From contig NZ_JAJOMB010000004.1 of assembly GCF_021129305.1 (NCBI RefSeq), positions 124,001 to 188,000 of the forward strand: a stretch of 64,000 nucleotides of DNA, read 5' to 3'. The position numbers and the translations under genes were made by a program. Below are positions 26,108 to 34,548 of the stretch, piece after piece. Under the pieces are notes generated by a model, which was given only the letters and a program-made list of their open reading frames with translations, ran no database searches and was not told where the DNA came from. Origin of the DNA: Kineosporia babensis (GTDB lineage: Bacteria > Actinomycetota > Actinomycetes > Actinomycetales > Kineosporiaceae). Each line of letters opens with the position of its first letter. Position 1 is the first letter of the stretch.

Positions 26108-26844
26108 CAGGTGCGGTGATGGATCCAGACGTTCGGCTCCACATAGACCGCCTGGTCGTGCTCCACGTCGCACAGCACCGGGACCAGCGCGCCGGGAACC
26201 AGCACCTGACCGCTGCGATCGAACGCCTGTCCCGTCCATGAGCGCCACTGCTCCAGCGACCCGGTCATCACCATGCTGCTGTGAGCCACGTTGACGATGT
26301 GGCCACCGGCCCGGACGTGCACGCGGATCCAGGGGTCGACGGGCAAGCCGTCGGGGCCTACCGCACGCACGTACTGGTCCATGGGCTCGGTGATCCGGTC
26401 GGACTTACCGTTCGGCCGCACCGGGGCCACGAGATCGGAGAACCCGAGCCGGGCGGTGTTCTCACGCAGCGCCTCGAGCATGAGCCCGGACAGACCGCGC
26501 CCCCGCAGATCGGGCCGGACCAGGATCTCGAGCGCCGAGACGATGGTCGGCGCAGTGCCGGTCATCCGGTCCTGCGCGGCCCTGCGAACCACCCAGTCCC
26601 AGCCGTTCTCGGGCAGTCCCGCGCGGATGTCACCGTGGCACGAGATCGGCACCGAGTACGCCTTGGCCGCGGCCCGGCCGTCCTCTCGGTCGACTGCCAG
26701 CAGCGTGAACTCCGGCCAGAGCTCAGCGAAGTTGCAGAAGTAGAGGTCTGCGGTGTGATCCTGAAGCATGAACTCCGGCCAGAAACCGTCCAGTTCGTCG
26801 AGCAACTCCGTGCGGCCGTCGAACGGTCCGATGTCAAGGTCCAC
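26107..26844 (-). CDS. GNAT family N-acetyltransferase-like protein
   Basis: 245 residues from GTG 26844. The acetyl-CoA site is recognisable as LEILVRPDLRGRGLSGLMLEAL, with the R/Q-x-x-G-x-G/A pyrophosphate loop as RGRGLSG. The flanking regions, including FWPEFMLQD near residue 22 and VDPWIRVHVRAGG later, resemble larger GNAT-like proteins of actinomycetes of unknown substrate. Divergent from the paralogous family gene at 27024. Confidence 0.75.
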   Translation of the reverse strand: MDLDIGPFDGRTELLDELDGFWPEFMLQDHTADLYFCNFAELWPEFTLLAVDREDGRAAAKAYSVPISCHGDIRAGLPENGWDWVVRRAAQDRMTGTAPTIVSALEILVRPDLRGRGLSGLMLEALRENTARLGFSDLVAPVRPNGKSDRITEPMDQYVRAVGPDGLPVDPWIRVHVRAGGHIVNVAHSSMVMTGSLEQWRSWTGQAFDRSGQVLVPGALVPVLCDVEHDQAVYVEPNVWIHHRT

Positions 26845-27023
26845 AGGCCGACGGTGACAGTGCAGCGGATCGCCGGCAACCCGTTTTCACTGCTGCCGGA
26901 ATCGATGGCGAACTGAGTACGGACCATCAGCAGAAAAGACCCGTGGCGCTTGTTCAGCAGACCGCCCGTTTCGGCCGGTAGCGTACTGATCTGACCGACC
27001 AGCCACCGCAGGACGGAGCACCG

Positions 27024-27674
27024 TTGACTTCCCCGATCGGCCGTTCGGACTCGCCCTTCGCCCGCGGGCAGGCGGCATCCGACATCCAGCACGATCTCGA
27101 GTTCGAGGCCCGCCTGGACGCCGCCGGCAATCTTCTCGCGAAAGCTGCCGCCCGCCTCGCGAACAACGAGCACGACAAGGCCCAGGCGTTCGCCTCCCGG
27201 GCCTGCCGCCTGCCCTACGACACGTACGAGGACATACATCCGGCGACGTACTGGCTCGAAGCCGAACTCCTGCGCCAGCTGTCCGTCCAGATCGAGTACG
27301 CCCTCGACGGTGACACCCGCTGGATCGACCGGAGCGAGAAGCTTCTGTCGGAAGTTACCGGGCACGCCGCCGGTGTGCTCCGCACGGTGCTCAACTCGCT
27401 CCTGGTCGACTACGCCTTCCCGCAGCCGGTGGTGCGCCGTCTGCACCAGCTGATTGGGGACGGCCCACGCCCCTTCGCGGACGACGGCACCACCGTGTCG
27501 GTCGAGGAGCGCACACAGCTCTGTCTCGACGTGCTGCTGGTCATCAACCGGCAGCTGGAGTTGTACCGGATCGATACCGAGGCCGACCTGGCCTCGAACC
27601 AGGCACAGATCGACGTGATCCAGGCCAGGCTCCAGGAGCTGGAAGCACGAGCCGCGGCCGGCCATGACACCTAG
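27024..27674 (+). CDS. Hypothetical protein, member of an unrecognised two-copy family (copy A)
   Basis: 216 residues from a TTG start with GGACGGAG at 27011-27018. No known family recognised. It is predicted all-helical and charged, with no membrane segment. A first helical repeat-like block LDAAGNLLAKAAARLANNEH leads into RACRLPYDTYEDIHPATYWLEAELLRQL. The C-terminus IQARLQELEARAA looks coiled-coil. A clear paralog lies at 33987 with the same RAVGLPYDEFERIHPALNWLE-type core, so this is a genuine conserved family. Function unknown. Confidence 0.75.
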   Translation: MTSPIGRSDSPFARGQAASDIQHDLEFEARLDAAGNLLAKAAARLANNEHDKAQAFASRACRLPYDTYEDIHPATYWLEAELLRQLSVQIEYALDGDTRWIDRSEKLLSEVTGHAAGVLRTVLNSLLVDYAFPQPVVRRLHQLIGDGPRPFADDGTTVSVEERTQLCLDVLLVINRQLELYRIDTEADLASNQAQIDVIQARLQELEARAAAGHDT

Positions 27675-27882
27675 CCAGGGATCGTGCGCGGGCGTGTACC
27701 TGCTCTGAGGACCTGGCACACGCGGCTCGCCCTAGCCGCGGCGCCGTGACCCTGGGCCACCTCGGGATCAAGGCGCCCGCACGGCCTGCTACCGCGTCCC
27801 ATCCGTCACCTTCCACGGATTCACGGGTCAGAGCGTCGGCAGGGGACAATCGCCGGACGCTCGAGACACCAAGGAGTACCGA

Positions 27883-28233
27883 ATGGCACGAACGAACGGG
27901 TCGGCTGCACGTGGACGGCAGGTCAACAGCCCGGAGAGCACCGACTCCCCAGAACCCGGAGCGCCTGCGTCGACACAGCCCGGCCCGGGACAACGCGGCC
28001 TCCGGTTGAGCGAAATGGTGGACACCGAGTATCGCCTGCTGGGTGCCCAGTTGCGCGCCGGCCGGATGCCGGAGGCCGTGCGGACCTCGAGGCGGCTGAC
28101 TGACCTGGTGCAGTCCCTGCGCAATCTTCAGCCCCCGGCGGGAGCTCGCACCAATACGGCGCGGGCAACCCCCAAGCCGTCCAAGACAGCCCAGCCCCGC
28201 AAGAACAATCGTCGGACGGATACGCCGAACTAG
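27883..28233 (+). CDS. Small hypothetical protein
   Basis: 116 residues. ATG 27883 is preceded by AAGGAG at 27871-27876 with a 6-bp spacer, which supports translation. The N- and C-terminal thirds are disordered (Gly/Ser/Pro-rich and Lys/Arg/Thr-rich). A central helical segment LSEMVDTEYRLLGAQLRAGR then MPEAVRTSRRLTDLVQSLRNL is the only likely fold. No family recognised. A basic tail could suggest nucleic-acid or surface binding, but this is speculative. Confidence 0.6.
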   Translation: MARTNGSAARGRQVNSPESTDSPEPGAPASTQPGPGQRGLRLSEMVDTEYRLLGAQLRAGRMPEAVRTSRRLTDLVQSLRNLQPPAGARTNTARATPKPSKTAQPRKNNRRTDTPN

Positions 28234-28238
28234 CGACG

Positions 28239-28260
28239 GGCGTCCGTACCCCGGGACGCC
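28239..28260. terminator. Short hairpin between converging genes
   Basis: 7-bp arms GGCGTCC (28239-28245) and GGACGCC (28254-28260), 8-nt loop, between the small hypothetical gene and the CGNR gene. A weak terminator. Confidence 0.4.
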
Positions 28261-28279
28261 AGCCACGCCTTCGAGGGGT

Positions 28280-28870
28280 TCAGGCTCCGGCGGTCCGCTG
28301 CCGTTCCCGGAAGGCCCGCATATTGGCCCGGTTCCCGCAGGTGGCCACGTCGTGCCAGGCCCGGCTGTTGTTCTTCGACCCGTCGTGAAAAACGACATCA
28401 CAACCGGGGTTGTGGCACAGCTTGAGGCGTCGCAGCTGGTCCTGCTGCTGGGCCAGGATCAGCTCCAGCGCCGTCGCCGAGGCGATCCACGGGATGCCGG
28501 TTCCGACGGGTGAGCCTTCTACCCCGTTCGGGCCGGCCTTCACGTTCACCGGGGCATCCAGGTCGGGGGTGTCCTGGGTGAACAGTCGTTCTTGGCCGCG
28601 GGAGAGGAGCCGGTGCACGCTGGCCCGTACGGTGCGCAGTTGTTCAAGATCGACTTTACGTAGCCGGATCCTGGGTACGGTGACCTGCGGATGCTCCGTC
28701 TGCCAGTCCTCGAGGACCCCGTCCAGCCAGCCCTGGGCGGTGCCGAGCTCGTCCAGCAGGTCGATCTGGTAGGTGACCGGCCCCTGGGTGTTGGCCAGTT
28801 CCTGGGTCAGCAGCAGCATCGCTGGGGCGAACGAGGTGCTCAGGCGCTGGGTTGCGTCGAATCGCGGCAC
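28280..28870 (-). CDS. CGNR zinc-finger (ABATE domain) protein
   Basis: 196 residues from GTG 28870 with AAGGAGG upstream. The N-terminal ~140 residues correspond to the ABATE (stress-response) domain. The C-terminus is the CGNR zinc finger with all ligands: LCHNPGCDVVFHDGSKN, then ARAWHDVATCGNR-like spacing ending CGNRANMRAFRERQR. The family is thought to be transcriptional or stress-response regulators. It follows the SDR gene by 25 bp on the same strand, so it may regulate that operon. Confidence 0.9.
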   Translation of the reverse strand: MPRFDATQRLSTSFAPAMLLLTQELANTQGPVTYQIDLLDELGTAQGWLDGVLEDWQTEHPQVTVPRIRLRKVDLEQLRTVRASVHRLLSRGQERLFTQDTPDLDAPVNVKAGPNGVEGSPVGTGIPWIASATALELILAQQQDQLRRLKLCHNPGCDVVFHDGSKNNSRAWHDVATCGNRANMRAFRERQRTAGA

Positions 28871-28895
28871 ACCGGCCTCCTTCCGCCCGCCGGGC

Positions 28896-29597
28896 CTACA
28901 CGATAGCGAGGGCCTCGGGCGGCCCGGCCAGCAGCGTCTTGGCCATCCGGCTGACGTCGTCGGCCAGGTACTCGCTCTCCCCGGCCACCAAGGCTTCGAC
29001 CATGCCTCGGGCCACGTCCGCCGGGTCGTTCTTGGGGACGTCCAGGCCGGCGGCCATGTCGGTGTCGGCGAAGCCCAGGTGCACCCCGAGCACGTGCGTT
29101 CCGGACTTGCCGAGCTCAGGCCGCAGCGAATTGGTCAGCGACCAGAACGCGGCCTTGGACGCGCCGTAGACGCCGAAGCTGCCGTTACTGCCCAGCCAGC
29201 TGAGCACGGAGTGCACGTCGACCAGGGCGCCACCGCCGTTCGAGGCCAGGATCGGCGCGAACACCTGGGCCACGCGCAGCGGGCCGAAGACGTTGGTCTC
29301 GAAGACCGCCCGGGCCTGGTCCAGGCTCGCCTCGGTGAGTGGGCCGTGGGCACCCAGGCCCGCGTTGTTGACGACGATGTTCACGTCCGGAGCGGACTCG
29401 CCCAGCCGCAGGATCGACGCCTCGTCGGTGACGTCCAGGGGCAGCGGGACCAGGCGCGGGTCCTGCTCTGGGCGGGGCTGGCGCGCGGTGACGTAGACCT
29501 TGGCCGCCCCTTGCTCGAGGAGAGCCTGGGCGAAGGCCCGGCCCAGCCCGCGCTGGCCGCCCGTGACCAGGGCGACGGCTGCGTTGACGGTTGTCAT
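28896..29597 (-). CDS. SDR family NAD(P)-dependent oxidoreductase
   Basis: 233 residues. The cofactor motif is ALVTGGQRGLGRAFA (TGxxxGxG), then NNAGLG, a catalytic Ser in HSVLSWLG, and YGASKAAFWSL (YxxxK). A GAGGAG ribosome site sits 7 bp before ATG. Classical SDR of unknown substrate. It is co-directional with the downstream CGNR regulator. Two nested inverted repeats lie in its promoter region. Confidence 0.92.
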   Translation of the reverse strand: MTTVNAAVALVTGGQRGLGRAFAQALLEQGAAKVYVTARQPRPEQDPRLVPLPLDVTDEASILRLGESAPDVNIVVNNAGLGAHGPLTEASLDQARAVFETNVFGPLRVAQVFAPILASNGGGALVDVHSVLSWLGSNGSFGVYGASKAAFWSLTNSLRPELGKSGTHVLGVHLGFADTDMAAGLDVPKNDPADVARGMVEALVAGESEYLADDVSRMAKTLLAGPPEALAIV

Positions 29598-29620
29598 AAG
29601 TGCTCCTCGGGTGGCTCCTG

Positions 29621-29665
29621 TCAGTGGTCAACACTGAACACCTCTTACTCGGCAAAAGCAAGAGG
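29621..29665. promoter_or_regulatory. Two inverted repeats upstream of the SDR gene
   Basis: TCAGTG (29621-29626) with CACTGA (29632-29637) around 5 bp, and CCTCTT (29641-29646) with AAGAGG (29660-29665) around 13 bp. Both lie 24-68 bp upstream of the SDR start, where a repressor would act. The first resembles TetR-type operators. Confidence 0.45.
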
Positions 29666-29724
29666 CAAAACCCGAATGGCTCTGTCAGGGGTGTCGGCGG
29701 GGCGGGCCTACCAGGGGTACGTCC

Positions 29725-30804
29725 TCAGGCTGTCCACCGGGCTTCCATCCACACCTGCTCGGCCACCGAATGCCACTCCACCGCAACCAGATCCGAGGGC
29801 GCCGACGATGTCTGTGCCGAAGCATTCCCGTCGCACACGGCCGCCACCCGGACGGATTCAGCGGTTCTGAGGACGGTGATCCGGGCTCGAGCACGCGCCG
29901 CAGCCAACGCGTCCACCACAGGCTGCACGAGCGCACGCCGGGCTTCGAGCGGCACCGGCACCACTGCCCCGGACACCGCGAACGACACCTGCAGTCCACG
30001 CTTTTCGGCTATCTCGGCGCAGGCAGACAGTTCGTGCACCAGGGGGTCGGGGCTCTCGTCGCCCTCGGCGAACAAACGACGCAACTGTGCAGCCACGACG
30101 GCACTCTGGCGACGTACGTCATCACGACCGGGGTCGAGCGTTCCGTCAGCAAGCCCGGCCAGCAGCGGCAGCGCCGAGCCGAGCTGCTCGGGGACCCGGG
30201 CCACGCGTCCCCGGTCGAGTTCGTCAGCGACCGCCTTGGCAGTCGCGAGCCTGGCCTGTTCCTCGGCCAGGGCTTCCAGGTGAAGGGCCCGCCGACGGTG
30301 ATCGGCGCCGGCCAGACCGAGTGCGGCCTGAAACCCCATGACGCTGACCACCGTGATCAGGCCGGTCCCCCAGACCGCCCGGCTGGGATCGGCGGTCGTC
30401 AGGAAAGCGACGACGCTGAACCCGGTGTGGGCCGCGAGCGCGAGCATCGACCAGCGTACGGGCCGGTCGCTGAGCAGCATGAGCAGGTGCCAGCCCACCA
30501 GGCCGAAAGACCAGTGAGGGCCGTCGAAGAAGGCTCCGTCGGGCAGGGTCGCGGTGATGGCGATCGAGGCTGCGCCGACGGTTGTCACGCCGCCGACGAC
30601 GACTGGTGTGGGTACGCGACGCCCTTGGATCACCCACCATCCGGCGCTGATGGTCGCGGCGAGCAGGACGAACGCGGTGCACGGTATCCAGGGCGAGGGG
30701 TAGGTGTGCAGGTGGGCCAGGAGTTGTGGCAGGCCGAGTCCGAACTGCACGACAACAGTGGCCAGGACGAAGGCGGTGCCGAAGCCGTGCGGCCGTTGGC
30801 TCAT
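29725..30804 (-). CDS. Membrane protein with degenerate histidine-kinase-like C-terminus
   Basis: 359 residues. About six hydrophobic segments (12-170) are followed by a helical stretch (AEEQARLATAKAVADELDRGRVARV) in the position of a dimerisation domain. The terminal region resembles a HATPase fold but lacks the N-box Asn and clear G boxes; only VCDGNAS recalls the D-x-G motif. ATG begins 2 bp after the stop of the intact kinase at 30807. A pseudokinase partner or modulator of that sensor is the most natural reading. Confidence 0.6.
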   Translation of the reverse strand: MSQRPHGFGTAFVLATVVVQFGLGLPQLLAHLHTYPSPWIPCTAFVLLAATISAGWWVIQGRRVPTPVVVGGVTTVGAASIAITATLPDGAFFDGPHWSFGLVGWHLLMLLSDRPVRWSMLALAAHTGFSVVAFLTTADPSRAVWGTGLITVVSVMGFQAALGLAGADHRRRALHLEALAEEQARLATAKAVADELDRGRVARVPEQLGSALPLLAGLADGTLDPGRDDVRRQSAVVAAQLRRLFAEGDESPDPLVHELSACAEIAEKRGLQVSFAVSGAVVPVPLEARRALVQPVVDALAAARARARITVLRTAESVRVAAVCDGNASAQTSSAPSDLVAVEWHSVAEQVWMEARWTA

Positions 30805-30806
30805 GC

Positions 30807-31937
30807 TCAGGTGGCCGGCCACTCGAGCCTGACCGTGGTGCCGCTGCCGGGGGTTGTCGTGATGGATGCCTGTCCTCCGACGGCTTGAAGACGTTCGACA
30901 ATGGATGCGCTGATACCGCGCCGGTGTGGTGAGACAGAGTTCGGTTCGAATCCCGTTCCCTGGTCGGAGAGTTCGACGATCACCCGCTCGCCGTGTGATC
31001 GGGCGGCGAGTTCGGCCCGGGTCACGCCGGCGTGGCGTTCGATGTTGGTGAGTGCTTCGCGCAGGGCGCGCAGCATGGCGAGGGCTGGCCTGGCGGGCAT
31101 CCGCGGCTGCCCCTGGGTGGTGCGGGTGACGGTGATCGTGGATTGCTCTGCGACGCTGCCGATCAGGGTGCTGACGGCGACCAGGTCGGCTCCGGCGGGG
31201 TGCCCGCGCTCGGCGGCGGTCAGAAGCGCGAGGTCGCGCCGCACCTGCTGGGCCACATCGGCGCGTTCGGCCTGCGGGTGCGAGCTCGCGACCATCAGCA
31301 AGGTGCTGGCCACCGTGTCGTGGAGCAGGGCAAGTTGCTCGCGCAGTTGCCGACGCTGGGCGTCGGCCAGGGCGACGGATCGCTGCAGTGCGTCGTGCTC
31401 GAGCCGGAGTCGGTCCAGCCTCCGGCTGAGCAGGAGCAGGCATTCGTAGCCGACCCGGGCGACGGCGCACTCGACCAGAACGCGGATGGCCAGGAACGTC
31501 TGCCCGCCCCCCAGGGTCCATTGCACGGCGATCAGCAGCGCCGCGAGGGGTGTAGCGACACGGACCGGCCATTGCCATTGCAGAGTGATCGCCGTAACTG
31601 CGACGACGTTGAAAGCCCATTCGCTGGCGTCATAACCAATGGGGGCCGTCCATGGCTGGGCCAGGCAGATGGCCGCGGCCAGCAGGACGGCCAGTAGCGA
31701 GGAGGTCCGCGGTGAACGGCGCATGATCTCGAAGGCGGCCAGAGCGACCGTGGCGGTCAGCAGGACCAGGACCAGCGGCAGGGCTCCGGCGGGTGCGGCC
31801 ATGACCCCGAAAACGCCGATCAGGGCGACCAGCAACGACCTGAGAGTGCCCGCGTGACGGCGGCTGGCCAGCACGAACGTCAGTTCGGCCGGACCACGCT
31901 CAGCCGGTTCCCGCCGTAACGAGACGATCCTGTCCAC
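30807..31937 (-). CDS. Membrane sensor histidine kinase (NarX/DesK-like HisKA_3 type)
   Basis: 376 residues from GTG 31937. Several membrane segments lie between residues 32 and 170. The phospho-acceptor region is QLALLHDTVASTLLMV, with His206 followed by Asp as in HisKA_3 kinases. The ATPase domain has the N box with Asn298 (REALTNIERHAG), the G1 box LSDQGTGFEP (325-) and a G2-like GSGTTVRLEW end. No response regulator gene is adjacent, which is unusual. It is coupled to the degenerate kinase-like gene downstream. Confidence 0.85.
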   Translation of the reverse strand: MDRIVSLRREPAERGPAELTFVLASRRHAGTLRSLLVALIGVFGVMAAPAGALPLVLVLLTATVALAAFEIMRRSPRTSSLLAVLLAAAICLAQPWTAPIGYDASEWAFNVVAVTAITLQWQWPVRVATPLAALLIAVQWTLGGGQTFLAIRVLVECAVARVGYECLLLLSRRLDRLRLEHDALQRSVALADAQRRQLREQLALLHDTVASTLLMVASSHPQAERADVAQQVRRDLALLTAAERGHPAGADLVAVSTLIGSVAEQSTITVTRTTQGQPRMPARPALAMLRALREALTNIERHAGVTRAELAARSHGERVIVELSDQGTGFEPNSVSPHRRGISASIVERLQAVGGQASITTTPGSGTTVRLEWPAT

Positions 31938-32142
31938 GGACCTCCGTCACGGCTCTGGGACGCGTTTCGCACATAGCTCTGCCGGTGAGGTTCTGATCGC
32001 CTGGCCCGTGGTGACGAAGAGCTGGAGCGAACAGAAACTCTTGAACAGGATACCGATCTGGGCGAACCATCTCATGTCGGCACTGGGCGCCTGGGCCTGA
32101 GCAGGACGACGAAACCGAGAAACGTCGCGGTAGCCTGAAGCG

Positions 32143-33015
32143 GTGACCGCCACCCCACTCATCGCTGACGGCGCTCGACTGGAACTGCTGTGGACCGGCG
32201 CGGTCTGGAGCGAGGGTCCCGTGTGGCTGCCAGAAACGCAGCGGTTGCGGTGGAGCGACATCCCCAGCAACGTCATCATGGAACACGACGCCGCCAGCGG
32301 GGAAACGTACGTCCACCGACGCGAGGTCGAGTTCACGAACGGACGCACCCTCGATCGCGAAGGACGCGTCGTGCAGTGCTCCCACGGTCGGCGCAGCATC
32401 GAGTACGAGATCGACGGCCGGCCAGTCACTCTGGTCGATCGCTGGGGTCACTCGCGCCTGAACTCGCCCAACGACGTCGTCGTGGCCTCGGACGGCAGCA
32501 TCTGGTTCACCGATCCGCCGTACGGCATCCTCAACCCGGCCGAGGGACATCCCGGAAAACTGGAGTACGGCGGATGCTTCGTGTTCCGTTTCGATCCGGG
32601 GACCGGTGAGCTCCGGCCGGTCGTCACCGACCTGCAGCGCCCGAACGGCCTGGCGTTCTCACCTGACGAGTCACTCCTGTACGTGTCCGACACCGCCGAC
32701 GAGCAGCGCGGCCGGATCCGGGCCTATCCGGTCGACGTCCGCGCCGGCTCCGTCGGCGAAGGCCGTGACTTCGCCACGGTCGTCCCCGGTTGCAGCGACG
32801 GCTTCCGGGTCGACGTCGAGGGACGGATCTGGTCCTCCAGCCTGGATGCGGTGCAGGTGATCTCGCCTGGCGGCGTCATCGTGGAACGCATTCCGGTGCC
32901 GGAGAAGATCGCGAATCTGTGCTTCGGCGGCCCCGACGGGCAGGACCTGTACGTCGTGGCCACCTCCAGTCTCTATCGGATTCGCACCACAACCCAGCAG
33001 GCCGCTCGTCCCTGA
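32143..33015 (+). CDS. SMP-30/gluconolactonase/LRE family protein
   Basis: 290 residues forming a six-bladed propeller, from GTG 32143. The divalent-metal ligands are in place: Glu24 (SEGPVW), Asn110 (NSPNDVV) and Asp175 (FSPDES). These enzymes open sugar lactones (gluconolactone, xylonolactone). No sugar oxidation genes lie next to it, so the physiological lactone is unknown. It diverges from the sensor kinase genes, with a 205-bp gap. Confidence 0.9.
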   Translation: MTATPLIADGARLELLWTGAVWSEGPVWLPETQRLRWSDIPSNVIMEHDAASGETYVHRREVEFTNGRTLDREGRVVQCSHGRRSIEYEIDGRPVTLVDRWGHSRLNSPNDVVVASDGSIWFTDPPYGILNPAEGHPGKLEYGGCFVFRFDPGTGELRPVVTDLQRPNGLAFSPDESLLYVSDTADEQRGRIRAYPVDVRAGSVGEGRDFATVVPGCSDGFRVDVEGRIWSSSLDAVQVISPGGVIVERIPVPEKIANLCFGGPDGQDLYVVATSSLYRIRTTTQQAARP

Positions 33016-33094
33016 TAGTTGCTATGAGATAAGGGAATTCGCCGATGACGACCACCTGGTGGCTGTTTGCCGGCATGTCCTGAGCACCGGTGGG

Positions 33095-33823
33095 CTACCG
33101 CTCGGGCTCGAGTGCCGTCTCGGCGTCGCCGCAGGCCACGCCCATGGTGTCCTGGGACAGGGGGTCGTCGTACTTGATGTGGCCGAGGTCGGTGACCTTG
33201 CCGTTGTCCGCCCGGGTGCCGTTCTCACTGAACTCGATGCGGGTGCGGAACACCTCGTCGCTGGAGTCGAGGTCGTCCGGTTTGGCGTTGTAGCTGGCCA
33301 GGTACAGGCCCTGGTCGTCCTTGGGGCAGAACACCCCGGTGCCTTCGCCGTTCATCCCCAGGTCGAACAGGTACTGGTTGCCCTGGGCGGTCAGCGAGGG
33401 CACGATCTTGCAGTCGGCCACGGTGTAGAGCGCTGCGCTGTAGCCCGTGGCCAGCACGATGATCGGGGTGCCGTCGCCCAGTCGGTTGCCCAGCGCGGTG
33501 GCCTGATGTTTCTCCACCTGGTCGGCCGTGAAGCTGGTGGAAAGGCTGGAACCGCTGGCGGTACGCACGCCGAGCAGACGCTTGTCACCCTTCACGGCGA
33601 GCCAGACCTGGTCGTCCTGGCCGTCCCCGTCCAGGTCACCAGCCTCCACCACGACGGCGTCGGCGGGGATGTCGGCGCCGCCGACCGGGCAGCCAGCGGT
33701 GCTCTGCTCCACCCCGCCCGGAGCGGCAACAGCGTCCTTCACCTCGGTCACCGAGGGCTCACCGGCGCACCCGGCGAGGGCGAACAGCGCGATCGTCGAG
33801 ACTGTCAGGAACCGGCATTGCAT
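33095..33823 (-). CDS. Secreted lipoprotein with FG-GAP/EF-hand-like repeat
   Basis: 242 residues from ATG 33823, preceded by GGAAGGA; the frame runs much further upstream but only this start opens a lipoprotein signal (FALAGC, Cys19). The mature part contains AGDLDGDGQDDQVWLA, a DxDxDGxxD calcium-binding loop as in VCBS/FG-GAP repeats. A second segment KPDDLDSSDEVF may be similar. Probably an extracellular lipid-anchored binding protein of unknown ligand. Confidence 0.75.
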   Translation of the reverse strand: MQCRFLTVSTIALFALAGCAGEPSVTEVKDAVAAPGGVEQSTAGCPVGGADIPADAVVVEAGDLDGDGQDDQVWLAVKGDKRLLGVRTASGSSLSTSFTADQVEKHQATALGNRLGDGTPIIVLATGYSAALYTVADCKIVPSLTAQGNQYLFDLGMNGEGTGVFCPKDDQGLYLASYNAKPDDLDSSDEVFRTRIEFSENGTRADNGKVTDLGHIKYDDPLSQDTMGVACGDAETALEPER

Positions 33824-33986
33824 GAGCGTCCTTCCGTGGGCGGGCGAGGAGAGCGTAGCGGGATGCCCCGCGTGAGCCCTGCGCATGTCGAGAGGCACCC
33901 GCATGAGCCTGCTGCTCCCACGAACACCCGTCGATTCCGTCCAAGTAGGCTTGTCGGCGCCTACGCCCACCAAGAAACGGAGCATC

Positions 33987-34538
33987 GTGGCCTTCGACGA
34001 AGACCTGCCCGAACGCCCGCTCGGCCCGGCGCTGCGCTCTTCCGGGCAGCAGCTGAGCGAGCAGTCCGCGGCGTCGTTCGACGCCGCGGAGAATCTGCTC
34101 ACCAAGGCTCTGGACCGTCTGGGCAAGGGGCAGGACGAGGCCGCCCTGAAGCTCGTCGAGCGGGCGGTGGGTCTGCCCTACGACGAGTTCGAGCGCATCC
34201 ACCCGGCGCTGAACTGGCTGGAGCTGGAGATCCACTCCCGGCTGGAGACTCAGGTCGAGGCTTCGCGGAAGGACGATCTGACCTGGGTGGAGCAGGTCGA
34301 GGTCCTGGTCGCCGGTACCAGCGGGACACCGCAGATCATGCTGCGTGCCGGGCTCTACGCCCTGCTCCTGGACTTCGGGTTCCCGCCCGCTCAGGAGCGC
34401 CGGCTCCAGGCCCTGATCGGCGACGAATCGCAGCTGGCCCCGCTCATCGCCGGCCGCAAACCCCAGGACGAACTCGTGGAGACCACGCTGCAGTCGCTGC
34501 GGCTCCTGGCCCGCCACCAGGAGCTGCAGCAGCAGTAG
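33987..34538 (+). CDS. Hypothetical protein, member of an unrecognised two-copy family (copy B)
   Basis: 183 residues from GTG 33987, chosen for the ACGGAGC upstream; an in-frame ATG at 33885 would add 34 unrelated residues. It is predicted helical. FDAAENLLTKALDRL and ERAVGLPYDEFERIHPALNW align with copy A at 27024 over most of the length, and IGDESQLAPL matches the IGDGPRPF position there. No membrane or catalytic motif. The family is unknown to me. It overlaps the convergent creatininase region by nothing (10-bp gap). Confidence 0.78.
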   Translation: MAFDEDLPERPLGPALRSSGQQLSEQSAASFDAAENLLTKALDRLGKGQDEAALKLVERAVGLPYDEFERIHPALNWLELEIHSRLETQVEASRKDDLTWVEQVEVLVAGTSGTPQIMLRAGLYALLLDFGFPPAQERRLQALIGDESQLAPLIAGRKPQDELVETTLQSLRLLARHQELQQQ

Positions 34539-34548
34539 GCCGGTCGCC

